A DNA stretch of 64,000 bases from Serripes groenlandicus (GCA_031761405.1 JASEVX010000010.1:34343322-34407321), one strand, 5' to 3'. Shown: positions 22,941 through 34,730, counted from the stretch's first letter. The notes: generated from the letters alone by a model not told the origin. Translations and numbers: made by a program.

Positions 22941-23303
22941 ATGCTTCTACAACTTTCGCAATAAATGTCAAATTTAAAATAGCTCATAATCTGATCTTAT
23001 TCTTTAAAACCTTCAGAGCACGCTTTTCATGTGTTGCGCTATCCATTTACGCCCACGTAACTCCAGTTCGAATCATATATATATACGCAGTTTTCGGAAA
23101 AACGAGTTATAACACGTTCTCACGTAAAAACATTATAACACGTTACACATATTTTATAAGTATGGATAGGGAGGATCATATATTATTAAATTTTACTGCC
23201 GACTGAATAACATAACTGCAACAAGGACCATTGTTCCAGCTTACACATCATGTATATCTAAAATACACTCTTTTTAACGTCATAACTGAATAGGTAAAGG
23301 GGT

Positions 23304-23821
23304 GAGATAAACTGATATTGTGAAAAAACAAAGTCGGTTAGGTATATTTTTCTTGATATCAAACGATTTTTAATAAAATTATAAATGATTAGATTAAAAA
23401 AAATCAAAAATTAAATGTACAGATTTTTTTAAAATGAAAACAAGGCGCCTTTTCTTACGCGAAACGCGACGTTATTTCGCTCCTGAAAAGTGACGTTATA
23501 GATGCGTTATTCTTTTTAAACGTACGCCACAAAGAAAAAGATTACATGTACGTGAAGGTATTCTTAAGGTGCAAATCGTGATATAATTTCGCAGCTATCA
23601 ACCTAAAATTGATCAAACTATCAGCTGTTGTTGTTTTAACGAGGGACATTTGAGAGACGTCTAAAAAGTGACGTCAGTGGTATACTTTGAGGTCTCGTAG
23701 TTTAAAAACTGTTTTAGATACGAAAAAAGTAAGAACAAAATCTTATTGGGCATATGCTGTATTATGGTGATGCAAAATTTCGTGAGGAAATTCGAATATT
23801 TTTTTAGAGGCGCGTTCTACC
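23304..23821 (-). repeat. Right long inverted repeat
   Basis: Reverse complement of 19000-19517, ending '..GGCGCGTTCTACC' then TTAA. Confidence 0.85.
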
Positions 23822-24218
23822 TTAATGAAATGCAAAGTAAATAAATGTTCATTTAGTCAATATTTTTCAATTCAAAGCGATTTTTTTCCAGCCAAGCGTA
23901 TTCCTTTATGTTAAATAAATTCGATTCATTTATGTATGATTCACCTACGGGAAAAGCATCACGTCACTTTTAACATTTTTAATTGCCTAGGAAGGTATAT
24001 TTGATGATTTCTTAGTCTCTTATATGAAATTCTGTTCTTTAGAATGGCTTTGTACAATAGTTTATCAACTCTATTGGTATATCTTGTTTTATATTATGTA
24101 ACATGTACAAAGATGAGACTTAAATAAAGAATATATATACGTACAGGCCAACAGTCTACTTGGATTTGTCAAATTATGGGTCTAAATTCTATTTTAATTC
24201 TGTTTGTTATAATTTCAG

Positions 24219-24292
24219 GGACGATTATGCGTCCCTCCTGGACAGAGATGCAACTTCCGGGACAATCCCGGAGGTCCGGGACGATATCACAT
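24219..24292 (+). CDS. Candidate internal exon, unidentified
   Basis: A 74-bp GC-rich island in AT-rich DNA, with an acceptor-like 'TTGTTATAATTTCAG' before and a donor 'GTATGT' after. The open reading in phase gives 'DDYASLLDRDATSGTIPE' then 'VRDDIT'. The longer open frame (24160-24483) runs through it, but codon-like composition is limited to the island. I do not recognise the protein, and no partner exon is identified nearby. It could be a chance frame or an old repeat scrap such as a palindrome-rich TE end ('TCCGGGACAATCCCGGA'). Confidence 0.2.
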
Positions 24293-24790
24293 GTATGTCA
24301 TTTGGTTACGTTTCTCAAAATGTCATCGAAATACAGATACTACATTTCTATTTTGTTAGATGTACAATTTATATAATGCATAATCTTACAGATGAAAACA
24401 ATTTGACAAAAGGAGAAATTGAACTACATATTTATATAATTGGAAACAATTATATATATAGTATGCAGTCTAATATTGCATAAATTTATATTTCGTAAAA
24501 AAGGATAGCTATATAACCTCTAAAACATGACATCTTACATCTCACGAAAGCGTTTACAAAATAATTATTAAATCAATATTATTTTCATGTACAATACTAA
24601 TAAAATCAACGAAGAACATTTTGTAAACATAAAGAATATGATTCAAACGGATATATTTGAAACTGAATGACGGTTACTAAAACGATTACGAAGTAACTTA
24701 CATAACGTTACGAAAAACCTGAAACATAATAGCAGCAAAATCACTGGCCCCCTGTAGGTTCAGATCATCTTGTCCAATCTCTCAATCTTA

Positions 24791-25121
24791 TCAGAAACTA
24801 CTCAAATTGACAAAACCGTCAAATGTTATATGTGAATAATGTAGATCTTCATCAGATAGTGAGGATGCACAGGCCGGTCTGGATCTATAAGGTTCACTAA
24901 AGCCACTGTGTACCTTTTCCCCAGAGGTGTGTTTGGCTGTTGATGTGTGGTTATACAGAGTGAACAGTAGGTATAAGGTAGAGATGATGACTGAATGTGG
25001 TTTGTTCACCACAGACACCTTTTCCGAACCCCTCAGTCAGTGTCAGTGTAACCTGTCAAGTTCTGATGCATTTGACAAGTTTCACAAACTGTCCCTAAAA
25101 GCACTTTACTTCACACCATGA
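24791..25121. other. Overlapping opposite-strand frames, possible terminal exon
   Basis: Plus strand: after 'CCTTTTCCCCAG' (a good acceptor) a frame from 24925 reads 'VCLAVDVWLYRVNSRYKV', then 'SSSDAFDKFHKLSLKALY', with stop at 25119-25121. Minus strand: 25018 to 24791 reads 'HSVIISTLYLLFTLYNH' then 'SSLSDEDLHYSHITFDGF' and stops. Both look protein-like and at most one can be real. No family recognised on either. Confidence 0.2.
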
Positions 25122-25851
25122 TCAAAGAGTCTAAGCTTTATGTAACAGAGTGCTGCAACACAGAAGCTACTTCGATTGTCTTTATAATCCACAGTACTTT
25201 ACATCTATAATAATTTCAATAACCTGATGTTTACTAAGACCCAACTATGAACTACATATCACACCTCTGTCAAATATAAATCAATTTAATTTTAAAATGC
25301 AATAAATAGGTATAAAAGCTGATAATTACAAACATAGTTATAGTTAAAATGTTGATTTACAAATAAACTTTTGAAGTATTTATACATATTGAATTATTAT
25401 TATCATTTAATATATTATGTTAATTATCTTTCTTCCAAAATATTTGGGTTATAATAATATTGACATATCTCCAAAGTTTCCAAACATATGCCACGCCTAT
25501 AGTTTCATAAATAGCTGACTTTGATAATGACTCAAAATGTGTTAGAACTAAAAGGCAAACTCGCCTGAATCAGTATTGGTTGCAAAAACCTCAATATTGC
25601 CTTTGGCGCTGAACGAGTTAAGCATTTCATTTTAGTCATTAAATTCCCTGTTGTGTTCATACCAACGCCACTTTCCTGCAATCACACAGGTATCAACACT
25701 CCCTGATGGACTATCAACACTAGCAATTATTTCTCTCTGTGAACATCGTTCAACCAGATCCCACAGCATTCTTAAGCAGTTGCGTGGTCTTTGCACATGT
25801 ATGAAATAGCAAGCGCAAAGTGCAGAACATGATCATACTGTAGAGATGTGA
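25122..25851. other. AT-rich DNA, no gene seen
   Basis: Only a possible repeat end near 25600-25622 ('TTTGGCGCTGAACGAGTTAA'). A similar 'TTAACTCTTTCAGCGC' occurs in inverse orientation at 47274. Nothing else. Confidence 0.4.
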
Positions 25852-26222
25852 AGGTTAATCTTAGCCTGCATATTTCGCAAGAGGTATACTAGTCTCCTTT
25901 ACGCAGTAAAGGGTTTAAATATGGACACATGTGTGGGTTAAATGTATATCTTATGCTCTTTTGTAAATACACAGTCCCTTAATTATGTTAATATGTATTT
26001 TGTCACATTTTTATAAGGTTTGTGGGTATACATATTAATGCTTTACAAATCTTAATTCTTACACTTTTGAGAACATTGTGAGCATAGGTGTTAAAGTAAA
26101 TTTCGTCGCCGTATTTTTTAATCGGACTCTTCCATCTTATAATTCTATTATTTTGTTTACATTGTATGTATATTTTGAGGTAGAGTGTGAAGTATTACGA
26201 GTGAAGTGCATATGAAGATCAG

Positions 26223-26271
<49 letters not shown>

Positions 26272-26425
26272 GGGCTGATCTTGGCCTGCACTATTCGCGT
26301 GTGACATACAACTCATTTACGCGCGACGAGGGGGTTAAAAGGGACAAGTTTGTGGGTTAAATGTGAATGTAATTCTCTTCTGTTAATCCATAATCTCTTA
26401 GTTATTTTAATCTGTTTGTATTTGA
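25852..26425 (+). repeat. Direct repeat pair, 421-bp offset, around a (TA)n tract
   Basis: 25852-26003 and 26273-26425 share 'GCCTGCA', 'TTTACGC', 'TGTGGGTTAAATGT' and 'TTAATATGTATTTTG'-like ends, diverged by eye. A pure (TA)22 tract (26227-26270) lies just before the second copy, flanked by 'GATCAG' and 'CTGATC', which could extrude as a cruciform. Confidence 0.6.
26227..26270. repeat. (TA)22 microsatellite
   Basis: Uninterrupted TA repeat. Confidence 0.95.
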
Positions 26426-27024
26426 TATACAACAGGAATGTTTTAATGCAATAAAATATATGAAATGAAAATTATCTCGTATCAGATAAAACGTAACAGA
26501 TTATGAGCAATTTCTTCTATTGCCACAATGTTTTAAAAAGCTGTCTGCAAGTGGAAAAGGGTTTTTCAATGGAATGTATTGATTTAAATTTATTGACATT
26601 CTTAATTGATAACATTGGCTCATTTTCATAGACAAGGTTCAACATGTTGAGCCCGCTCCAAAGGTTTTGTTACAGACATAGTAGTCTTCCATGCTGACTG
26701 ACAAAGAGTTGACCTGGTTACAGTTAATTTAAGGCCTTCTGCAATACCGAAGTGGTTGTAAAATGTATATTTAATGTAGGATGGTTTCTGCTTATACCAC
26801 AGTTATAATGACTTAACATTATATAATACATTAATATATAGAATGTTATTTCGGTAGCAATTATAATAATTCAATTCTACCCTTTAAATTTGACGAGTTT
26901 TGACAGATTCAACATCCCATTGTTTATATTTCCATAAATTTGTCAAACACTTAAGTTTAAATTAAAGTGATGTATTGCATTGTTGTCGCGAAGTCAAACA
27001 ATCAATTGTCTAAAAAATGTAATC

Positions 27025-27415
27025 TTTAAAATGAGTGACCTTGACCTTCCATGTACATACCTGGGTCTTCAGTTGACACCCTATCTGATCATGGTGTACA
27101 TGTATGCTCAGTCATTTCAAACATTTCTCATCTCAACCTTTTACCTCTAAGTATGACATTGACCTTTAAGGTACAGGCCTGGGTCACATTAACAAAATGT
27201 CACCTCATCATGGTGAACATTTAAGCCCAGTTACTTGGGAAACCTATGATGCATGGTTTCTCATTTTGACCTGTTACCTCTAAGACGTGTGACCTTGACC
27301 CTTACAGTACAGGCCTAGGTATTGTGCGACACTTATCCTCATCATGGTGAACATGTGTGCCCAGTAACTTGGGAATCCTATGATGCATGGTTGAGATATG
27401 TGCCGAACAAGGCAA
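27025..27415 (+). repeat. Three-unit tandem repeat (118-135 bp) with nuclear-receptor-like half-sites
   Basis: Units begin near 27034, 27152 and 27287, each with 'GTGACCTTGACC' or variant, 'CAGGCCTGGGTC', 'CATCATGGTGAACAT' and 'CCTATGATGCATGG'. Unit 1's 'TGACCTTGACCT' is AGGTCAAGGTCA on the other strand. No open frame. Regulatory meaning is inference; in bivalves such words may simply be a repeat family. Confidence 0.75.
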
Positions 27416-27529
27416 AGTTATATCTAACTGACATATAAAGGAACGAATGACGGATACAATTAACAGTTAAAATTAGCTTTATCTTAATGTAGAACCGCAA
27501 TATTCGGTTGTATAGTAGGTTCTACGAAC

Positions 27530-28485
27530 ATCTTGTTATCACGATAACTAAGGTAAACACCAAACCCGTGTTTGCTTTGATGCGCGCGCACGACCGCTTG
27601 TTGTATGATTCCAATAGGAAACCCTGTTATCCCGTTTTTCAAACACTAATATTTTTTGTTTTTATAAATTAATATTCTTGAAAAATACGACACATCATAA
27701 TTGTTATTTATAATAAAAAAAAAATCCTACATGCCCTGATCCCCCTTTCCATCAAAAATATCATTTTTTAGTAAAAAAAACCTGCGGTTCTCTTCCTCTT
27801 TCTCATTTGAACATAATGTCTATTAACTGCTTATGACATCACAGGATCCTGAAGTCATATGATTACAATACATGAAGTGTTATCGGCTATAAAAAGCATG
27901 AAAGAAATTGAGGACCAAAATGTTAAAAAATGATATATGATTTTTTTTTCCTGTTTGTTTGTGGTGTTTATAAATTTGACAAAATCATGGAATGATATTT
28001 TTAAACTTATAAATCATAAACTGCATTACAAAAAATAAGGATACTATTATAAGGACTAACAATTAACATAGAAAGGGTCACTTTTTGGAAAATACGAATA
28101 AATTGTGCCAATAGGAAAATTAAATAAATTCATTCTGAAAATATACGTTCAAAGTTTGGAACAGTTAGTAAATTAACATTTTCAATTAAATATTATTTTT
28201 TTTTGTGACATTTGTTTCATAGGATAATCATTTTCACATACAATCACACAATCTTGTTAAGCGTTGATAAAACAGGACCACCATACTAATGAGTTTTGTA
28301 ATTACCCCGGTGAGTGATTGTCTCCCTTGATGGACATTTTCAAATTTCACCGAATAACACACTTTTTGGACATTCCACAGGAGTAAATGATTATTGTGTG
28401 TGTTTATTAATGAGGACATATAAAGGAACGAGTGGGACTGGATATATTTTACAGATAAATAAACCGTAAGTGAATCGATATTAGG
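27530..28485 (+). repeat. Duplicated block, copy 1
   Basis: Diverged direct copy of 31087-32078. Shared stretches include 'GTATGATTCCAATAGGAAA', 'AATACGACACATCATAATTG', 'AATTACCCCGGTGAGTGAT', 'TTGTCTCCCTTGA' and 'AAATAAACCGTAAGT'. No conserved open frame links the copies. The minus-strand frame 28234-28494 is present only here, so it is not selected. Confidence 0.75.
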
Positions 28486-29036
28486 CTGTACCATCCTTCA
28501 AGATAGGATGTGAATACGGAATTATAATGCTAACCAAAGATTTGTAAAAGTGCTTGTTTGAACCAACATTCGAAGCAGACTCAGCCTTTAGTTTCATTCT
28601 TTCATATATTCTAAAATTGTATTCCTTGTTTCCGACTTCTTGTTTCAAATTTCCGTGCCAAAAAAAACACAACATCTGGATTGAAAATCTCGCCATTTTT
28701 TCAGTATTCCATTTTTGTGAAATTGTGTGCAATGCTGCGATTGTCGAGTATTGCGATTTTTTGTCCATTGAATATATCTACTGTTAAATACATATCAATT
28801 AATTTTAGCATAATATTTATATTCGTCCCAGCTTACATTTACAGTTGATCTGCTTACCTGGTTTCAATCACACTAGCGGTGGAAAATCGCATACCTCTTA
28901 TCTCGTTCATTGAGACGCATGGATGTTATGCCGTTCACAGGAAATAATAGATAAACGAACACCTAGATGATCTAGATTATGTACGTGTACACGTTTGCAT
29001 TGGCCAAGGTACAGTGTATCAGTGTATCGTATTAAT
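28486..29036. other. No gene seen
   Basis: Overlapping frames on both strands (28481-28768 minus, 28554-28787 plus) are mutually shadowing and show no domain. Nothing else. Confidence 0.4.
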
Positions 29037-30540
29037 AACTTAAAATCAAAACAACAAGGCTTTAAGTATTTTTGCGAAATGTATTTTCATGATGTCAGAA
29101 TGGTTAGGGATGACAACATCGTAATATTACAACAGCGAAGTGTTACGGGGCCAGCGTTAGTCGGAGAAACCGCGTACTGTCAGTGTTGATATTTCCGCAG
29201 ACAGAGTTTTTTGTGCGCTATGTTCTTGTCTAGCATTGTAAGAGAAAATAATAATATTCATTATTAAATCCACTCGTTACTTAAATTTTAGCATTATGAG
29301 AGGCCTGTTGAGTAAAACAGTCAAGTAAACTATAACGACAAGGAAAGCGAGCACATAGGCTATTTTCGGACTCGGACGTACCGTTCCACGTGGATGATTT
29401 TGTACATGAATACGTGTTTTCTTTCTGTAAATCGATAGATTGGTGTGTCCAAACAAAAATAACCAAAAAAAATAACTTTAGATTTATTGATTAAATATGT
29501 CGCATAATATCATATTTTATATGGTGGCCGATTAGAAATTCGTCGAGTGTAAATAGCCTCTATCTATAATATTATGATAAAAGAGACGGATTTTTCATAA
29601 AGCCTGACGTTTAAATGTCTTCTTCTTTTTTCGGCGATAGCTGTTTAACCTCAGTTTTGACCTACATGTTAAACAAATGATCTAAATTGAAGACAGGTCA
29701 AATGTTATATTTAATGAATAATGTCGAAGAAAAAAAGGGAATGAAACGTTTTGATTGGTTCATAGTTAAGTTGGCGATCCTACGAGAGGCACTAGTGAGA
29801 TGAAGTTTTAAAATGAAATTTTCTGCATACTGACTTTAAATTGTTTTCCTTAAGAAATAAATTTTAGTGAAAAAAGTCAGTGAAAACGTATGAAATATAA
29901 TATCCAAGAGCAAAATATTAATTATTTTTAAAACATAATAAGTTTTCAGTTATTTATCGTCAATTGAAACTTATACACCTCTTGGGAGCCTCGCGTAATC
30001 TCCAGTCATGTGGCTATTTCTCGGCCTTGATAATCTATTTATAGAAACTGAAGCTGGATGGAGATGGCCGGTTAGCCTTTGGTAAACACATAGAACATTT
30101 CTGATATTCAAGTCAAATAATATGCGCATGCTCCATTTCTTAGTGTTTTCTCATATTGATCGCCGTTTATCTTCTTTAAAGATATTTCTTGTTTTAAATT
30201 ATGTCATACGATATGAGACATAGGAAGATTGATGTATTGCTTTATATTTTGTATTCTCTTTTCTTTCTACACATGCCTTTTTTAATATTACAGCTGACTT
30301 ACAATATCTCATTTACATACAATGTTTTCAAGTATTCCCTATTATAAGGATGATGATCAAATTGTAACAATCTGAAATTAAAATCACGGTTTGTTTATAG
30401 GGTAGTACTATTTAACCCTTTACCTGATAAAGACATTTCCAAAATAATAATTCTGTAGATAAGGTCAAGATTTTAAGTTTAGATTTTAATTCAATAAAAT
30501 TAATGGTACTTTTTCTTCTTCTCACTTAGCAGCAGGAATT
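29037..30540 (+). repeat. Duplicated block, copy 1 (partner at 61317-62670)
   Basis: Matches 61317-62670 in order: 'AAGGCTTTAAGTATTTT', 'CGCAGACAGAG', 'CTTGTCTAGCAT', 'TAAATCCACTCGTTA', 'AATAGCCTCTATCTATA', 'TTTTTTAATATTACAGCT', 'AAAATTAATGGTACTTTTT'. This copy has ~550 bp (about 29640-30190) absent from the partner. The partner has a 635-bp palindrome absent here; the empty site is about 29185-29200. Small frames at 28995-29189 and 29281-29466 (minus) are not conserved between copies. Confidence 0.75.
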
Positions 30541-30912
30541 TGACTGTTTTTTATGCTTTATCATTATTTTATCGGGAATTGAATGCACTGATTCTTAGAA
30601 AAGTTATTTTGATTACAGGTTAGGCGCTTCATAATTATGTATTTGCCTTGGTTCAAGCTATACACCAATGGCATAGTATGGGGTTAACCAGCGGTCCAGC
30701 GAAACTGTCAAGTCCCTCCTTATCCCAGCAATGGAATATTCTAAGAGGACCCAAGATTCAGCCAGAACCAGTAACCCAGGTTACATTTGTCATCCCAAAA
30801 CAAGACCAAAAAAAGAGAATAAATTGACCAACTGCAGTTAAATGTGCTTATTTGGAAAATCAAGATGATAACAAGTATGCAGATAAAATATTTGTTTGAG
30901 TGATGCTCTTTG

Positions 30913-30992
30913 GATCCCCGGTAGCTCAGTCGGTAGCGACACAGGCAGTCAAGCTTGTCCAGGGTTGTGAGTTTGAATTCTAACTCGGCCAA
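30913..30992 (+). mobile_element. tRNA-like SINE head
   Basis: 'GGTAGCTCAGTCGGTAGCG' (A box) and 'GAGTTTGAATTCTAAC' (B box) match the head of the SINE at 2471-2714, here on the plus strand. The 3' domain is not recognisable. Not a functional tRNA gene because the acceptor stem does not close. The minus-strand frame 30741-30995 is antisense to it. Confidence 0.6.
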
Positions 30993-31086
30993 CATTCATT
31001 AATATATCAGGCCTAGGTACTATCTTTTACGAAATAAATGTAGATTTTTGCATAATCACAACACATTTGGAATTCGTTGTGCTGTC

Positions 31087-32078
31087 GTTTATCATAGTAT
31101 GTTATACGAATGTCGTGTAATCACGATTACCAAGCTAAACAACAGACCGGCGGGGTGTGTTTTATTTCGCGTGCACGACCGGATTTTGTATGATTCCAAT
31201 AGGAAACCTTGTTATCCTGACTTTCAAACTACTAATTTTATTTGTCAAAAAAATCAAAATTCTCGGCAAATACGACACATCATAATTGTAAGTCATAATA
31301 AAAAGAAAATCCTACATGCCCCCTGACCCTTCACCAACAAATTCGTCATTTTTTTTTAGTAGAAAACCCATATTATTATTATTTTTTTATTTTTCATTTG
31401 AACATTTTGTCTATTAAATGCTTATGCCATCACACGAATTTGAAGTCACGTGATTACATTACACGAAGTGTTCTCTGCTATAGAAAGCATGGAAGAAATT
31501 AAGGACCAAAATGTTAAAAACTGAAATATAATTTGTTTTGCTTGATGCTGGTTGTGGTTATAAATTTGAACATATGCTATTTTTAAACTTCTATATCATA
31601 TACTGCATTACAACATTTAAGGATGGCATTATAAGAACTAGAAACTAACAAAGGGATGAGTTATGTTTTGTAAAATGTGAATAAATTGTGCCAATAAGAA
31701 AATATCATGTAAATACATTCACAGTTCGGAACAGTTAATAAATTAACATTTCCAATTAAAAAGAATAGTTTTAGTGACACATGTCTTATAGAATAATCAT
31801 TTTCACATAAAATTACACAATCTTGTAAAGAGTTGATACAATAGGACCACCATACTAATGCTTGTTGTAATTACCCCGGTGAGTGATTGTCTCCCTTGAA
31901 GTAAATTTTCAATATGGCCGCCGAATAACACGATGTTTCGAAATTTCATAGGAGGGAATGATTATTGTGTGTGAGTTTATTAATATGGACATATAAATGA
32001 TATAGTGACACTCGATATATTTTAAAGATAAGTTTGCATTATTCAAATTTTCAAAATAAACCGTAAGTACACCGATAT
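31087..32078 (+). repeat. Duplicated block, copy 2 (partner at 27530-28485)
   Basis: About 3.56 kb downstream of copy 1, same orientation. Its 3' part carries a small insertion ('GCATTATTCAAATTTTC') before 'AAAATAAACCGTAAGTA'. The plus-strand frame 31048-31326 is not open in copy 1. Confidence 0.75.
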
Positions 32079-32394
32079 TAGGATAATACGAACAGAAAGT
32101 AAAGACTTAGAGAAAATTTAGAAATAAATTTGTACATGAGAGCAAATATAACCCTTAATCGATCAACTGCATGATGGTATAGAAGCAAATTTGTAACTGA
32201 TACTATCTGGGTATTTTGTTCATTTCAGCCCTTTTCCGACTACACTTTTCAACCAATCAATATGACTGGAACACATTATGTAGGGGGTCACATTTCTACT
32301 TCCCTAATAGAGACGGTTTCTGATGCCTCTGCAGCAGACGACATAGGATTTATTAAGCCTGGGTGGAAATGATCGGGCCATTATATATTTGATG

Positions 32395-32600
32395 CGTATG
32401 CCCCGTAAACACCCGACGTTGGATTTAAGTTTGATTCAGGTTACGACGTCGGTGAAAATAATCCAACGTCTATCCGACGTCGTATTCATGCCGACGATAT
32501 AACGTCAGTGTTTAACGTTGTGTCGATGTCGTATCAGCGTTGGATTTTGGTCGCGACATCAGTGACCAATATCTGACGTCTATCCGAGGTCTGTACAATT
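32395..32600 (+). repeat. ACGTC-rich short tandem repeat
   Basis: Words such as 'CCGACGTTGGAT', 'CCAACGTCTATCCGACGTC' and 'TATCTGACGTCTATCCG' recur at short intervals, giving many overlapping GACGTC palindromes. A probable degenerate tandem repeat of unknown family. Confidence 0.5.
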
Positions 32601-33660
32601 AATGTGTGTTTTCACCATTTTTTGCGCAGATACTTTGAAAGTTTATAAATTCAAAATAGAAGAACTTATAAAAGTGATAATTGTTATACAGATGGACGGG
32701 AAAAAATGGATTAATCGGTCAAATTTAAGCCAAATACGATACCACGACTGTAGCTGGATCGGTACCTTTAACACTTTGATTTGATTTCCCTAAAAGAGGA
32801 GTAATAGTTTCCTTTCGCCCGCCATTGCAGACACACACATGTTTTTCTTAAATGAAATTTGAAAATATGGAGCAAGGCTCGACGTATCACCACGTAAGTA
32901 CCTTCCCAGCATATGTATATATACAGTGCCGCTACTTCTTAAGCCAAGACTTTTGTTGTAGTATCTACATGTTATTTGATTTGAAGTGTTAAAGCGCACA
33001 GTAATGGGTTTTCGCGTCAAAATTTTATGTAGAATGTGTTCTCTAGTCTAGGCCTTCTAGTTTGGATTCATTATTCATAATGTCAGTTATTAATATTATT
33101 GGCAATAAAGGATGTGCAAGTATTTGCTTCCTTTTCTACATTGTTTGGGAAAATGTCAGTTAAATAATATGTTGCCATGATCTTCTAGATTTTCCTAGAA
33201 CAGGAATGAATACATTGTGGGAAGATAAGACATTGTCCATCAGCTGAAATTCCTGTTTCCCCATGATGTTTTCTTTGTTTTATGCAGTACATGCAGCGAA
33301 AGTCATCAATAATATAAAATTTAATGTCATGATGGATTAACATTAAAATTAAATCCTGTGACAAATTATGATGTTTGTCAATATTTTTATTCCATTATAT
33401 TGATTTATTTATCTGTCAATTTCCAGACATCTGACATAACAGGAACCATCAAACAATTAGCAGATTTGCCAGCAATAAACTACATAACAAGGATCAAGTC
33501 TGTAATGTCATGAGATGTCATTTGACATTAGAAATAGAGACATGGAGTCAGTCGTACCAATCTCCGAAAGGTATTTCATTCTATGTTGAATTACGGAGCA
33601 TTCATATACACATGAGATGGACATTCAGAAATCTATATCGATACTTAACAAAGTCAGCTC
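32601..33660. other. AT-rich DNA, no gene seen
   Basis: Small frames at 32602-32784, 32790-33020 (minus) and 33510-33725 lack domains. No repeats recognised. Confidence 0.4.
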
Positions 33661-33664
33661 ATTT

Positions 33665-33785
33665 ACCCTTTTCCCCATACAACAAACTTGAAAGTAGACA
33701 ACTGCATAGATCGAGGCAGAAATAAGGGATATCTGTGTAAATGAGAGTAAAAATGTTGAAAACATAGTGGCAAAAGGAAATTATT
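33665..33785. mobile_element. MITE fragment
   Basis: 'ACCCTTTTCCCCATACAAC' and, ~100 bp on, 'TTGAAAACATAGTGGCAAAA' fit the 5' half of the TTAA-CCCTTT family. Confidence 0.45.
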
Positions 33786-34511
33786 TAACTTTTCTAGAAA
33801 TTAATATTTATATGTAGGGTACTAATTTTTGTGGATTTTAAAGGGTCAATATATCTACTGCAGTACTTAAAAATCAAGTTGAATATAGATCATGCAATCA
33901 TACATGCATGTGTATATTTTGTAAGACCCTTTCAAAATCACACATTTAAGAACCCACGACCATTTGTCAGGTGACAAAAAGCACCATTTCATCAGAGGTC
34001 CAGATAAGGAGGGGTATTTAGCTCTTTTCCCTACAATTTCTCTCTCATTATTAATGCAAACCCTATGTCCTGTGTACTCAAACGAATAGTCTCACTGAGA
34101 GTATGCAGAAGCCAATATTTAAATAGTCATGCAGGTTCAAGGTCATGACCAATATTTGAATTGAATCTCGCATGTCGAAGCAAATACTTTGTCAAAGCCA
34201 TTCAGTTGAGGTTTTTAAAATCCTATGGCCTAATGTGGACTTATACGGAAACAGCTGATATAATTGTATGTTTCAGAAATCAAGGCATAGAAATTCGATT
34301 TGGTGTCATAGATGATGGTTCAAGAATAAATGAGGAATATCAAGTCATTGTTATATTTAATTCGCTTGTTTTCACTGATGCTATATCAGATAATACTGTA
34401 TTACGTATTTGGTAAAGCAAATGCAGCGACTCAGACTCCTCTGACTTATCAGTCAACATATATGTTGTTATTTCTGTCAGTTGCGTTGGATCTGGTAGTT
34501 GAATCCTATAG

Positions 34512-34730
34512 TCAATTCTGTGCGTTCATACATGTATCTTCTGCGCTGTTTTTGTTGTCAGTAAGATGTCGAGAAACGATTTCCATTAGCTTAATGAAGT
34601 CTGTGGCCATGAACTCTTCCACGTTTCTGCCATTGACAAGACATGAGGACCTTGTGTGGTAAAAGTTAATTGTGTAGCGAGGGGATTTCCCACTATAAAT
34701 CTTAAACCTTCTTTCCACGTTGTATCCCTT
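34512..34730 (-). pseudogene. Transposon-associated ORF remnant ('YHT..LVNG' motif)
   Basis: On the minus strand, 'RFKIYSGKSPRYTINFYH' runs into 'TRSSCLVNGRNVEEF', then 'DFIKLMEIVSRHL', and stops. A 'INFYHT.SS.LVNGR....F' arrangement is, from memory, common in TE-linked predicted proteins of molluscs and cnidarians (ORF1-like, often with a PHD finger nearby). Only ~65 codons survive. Upstream minus-strand sequence to about 35000 is broken. Overlapping plus-strand frames (34161-34415, 34330-34662) are treated as shadows. Confidence 0.35.

Larger units (their letters stand above)
19000..23821. mobile_element. 4.8-kb fold-back element with 518-bp inverted repeats, TTAA-edged
   Basis: Left arm 19000-19517 and right arm 23304-23821 are near-perfect reverse complements starting 'GGTAGAACGCGCCTCT'. 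TTAA flanks both ends (18996-18999, 23822-23825), as expected of a TTAA-targeting (piggyBac-type) insertion. The ~3.8-kb interior shows no transposase, only small unrelated frames, MITE pieces (about 20085-20160, 20798-20990) and a SINE (22731-22940). It could be one element with long terminal inverted repeats or two copies of a shorter element in opposite orientation. Confidence 0.7.

Noticed and set aside
26229..26270. CRISPR-like or other prokaryotic array
   Set aside because: It is a simple TA microsatellite. None of the tandem repeats in the window have the repeat-spacer structure of CRISPR.
30913..30992. Functional tRNA gene
   Set aside because: A and B boxes are present but no acceptor stem closes. 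It matches the SINE head family instead.
30741..30995. 84-codon minus-strand frame with hydrophobic stretch
   Set aside because: Antisense to a tRNA-like SINE head and AT-rich flank. No start or splice support.
32790..33020. 76-codon minus-strand frame
   Set aside because: No recognisable domain, no upstream promoter or splice context, surrounding DNA equally AT-rich.
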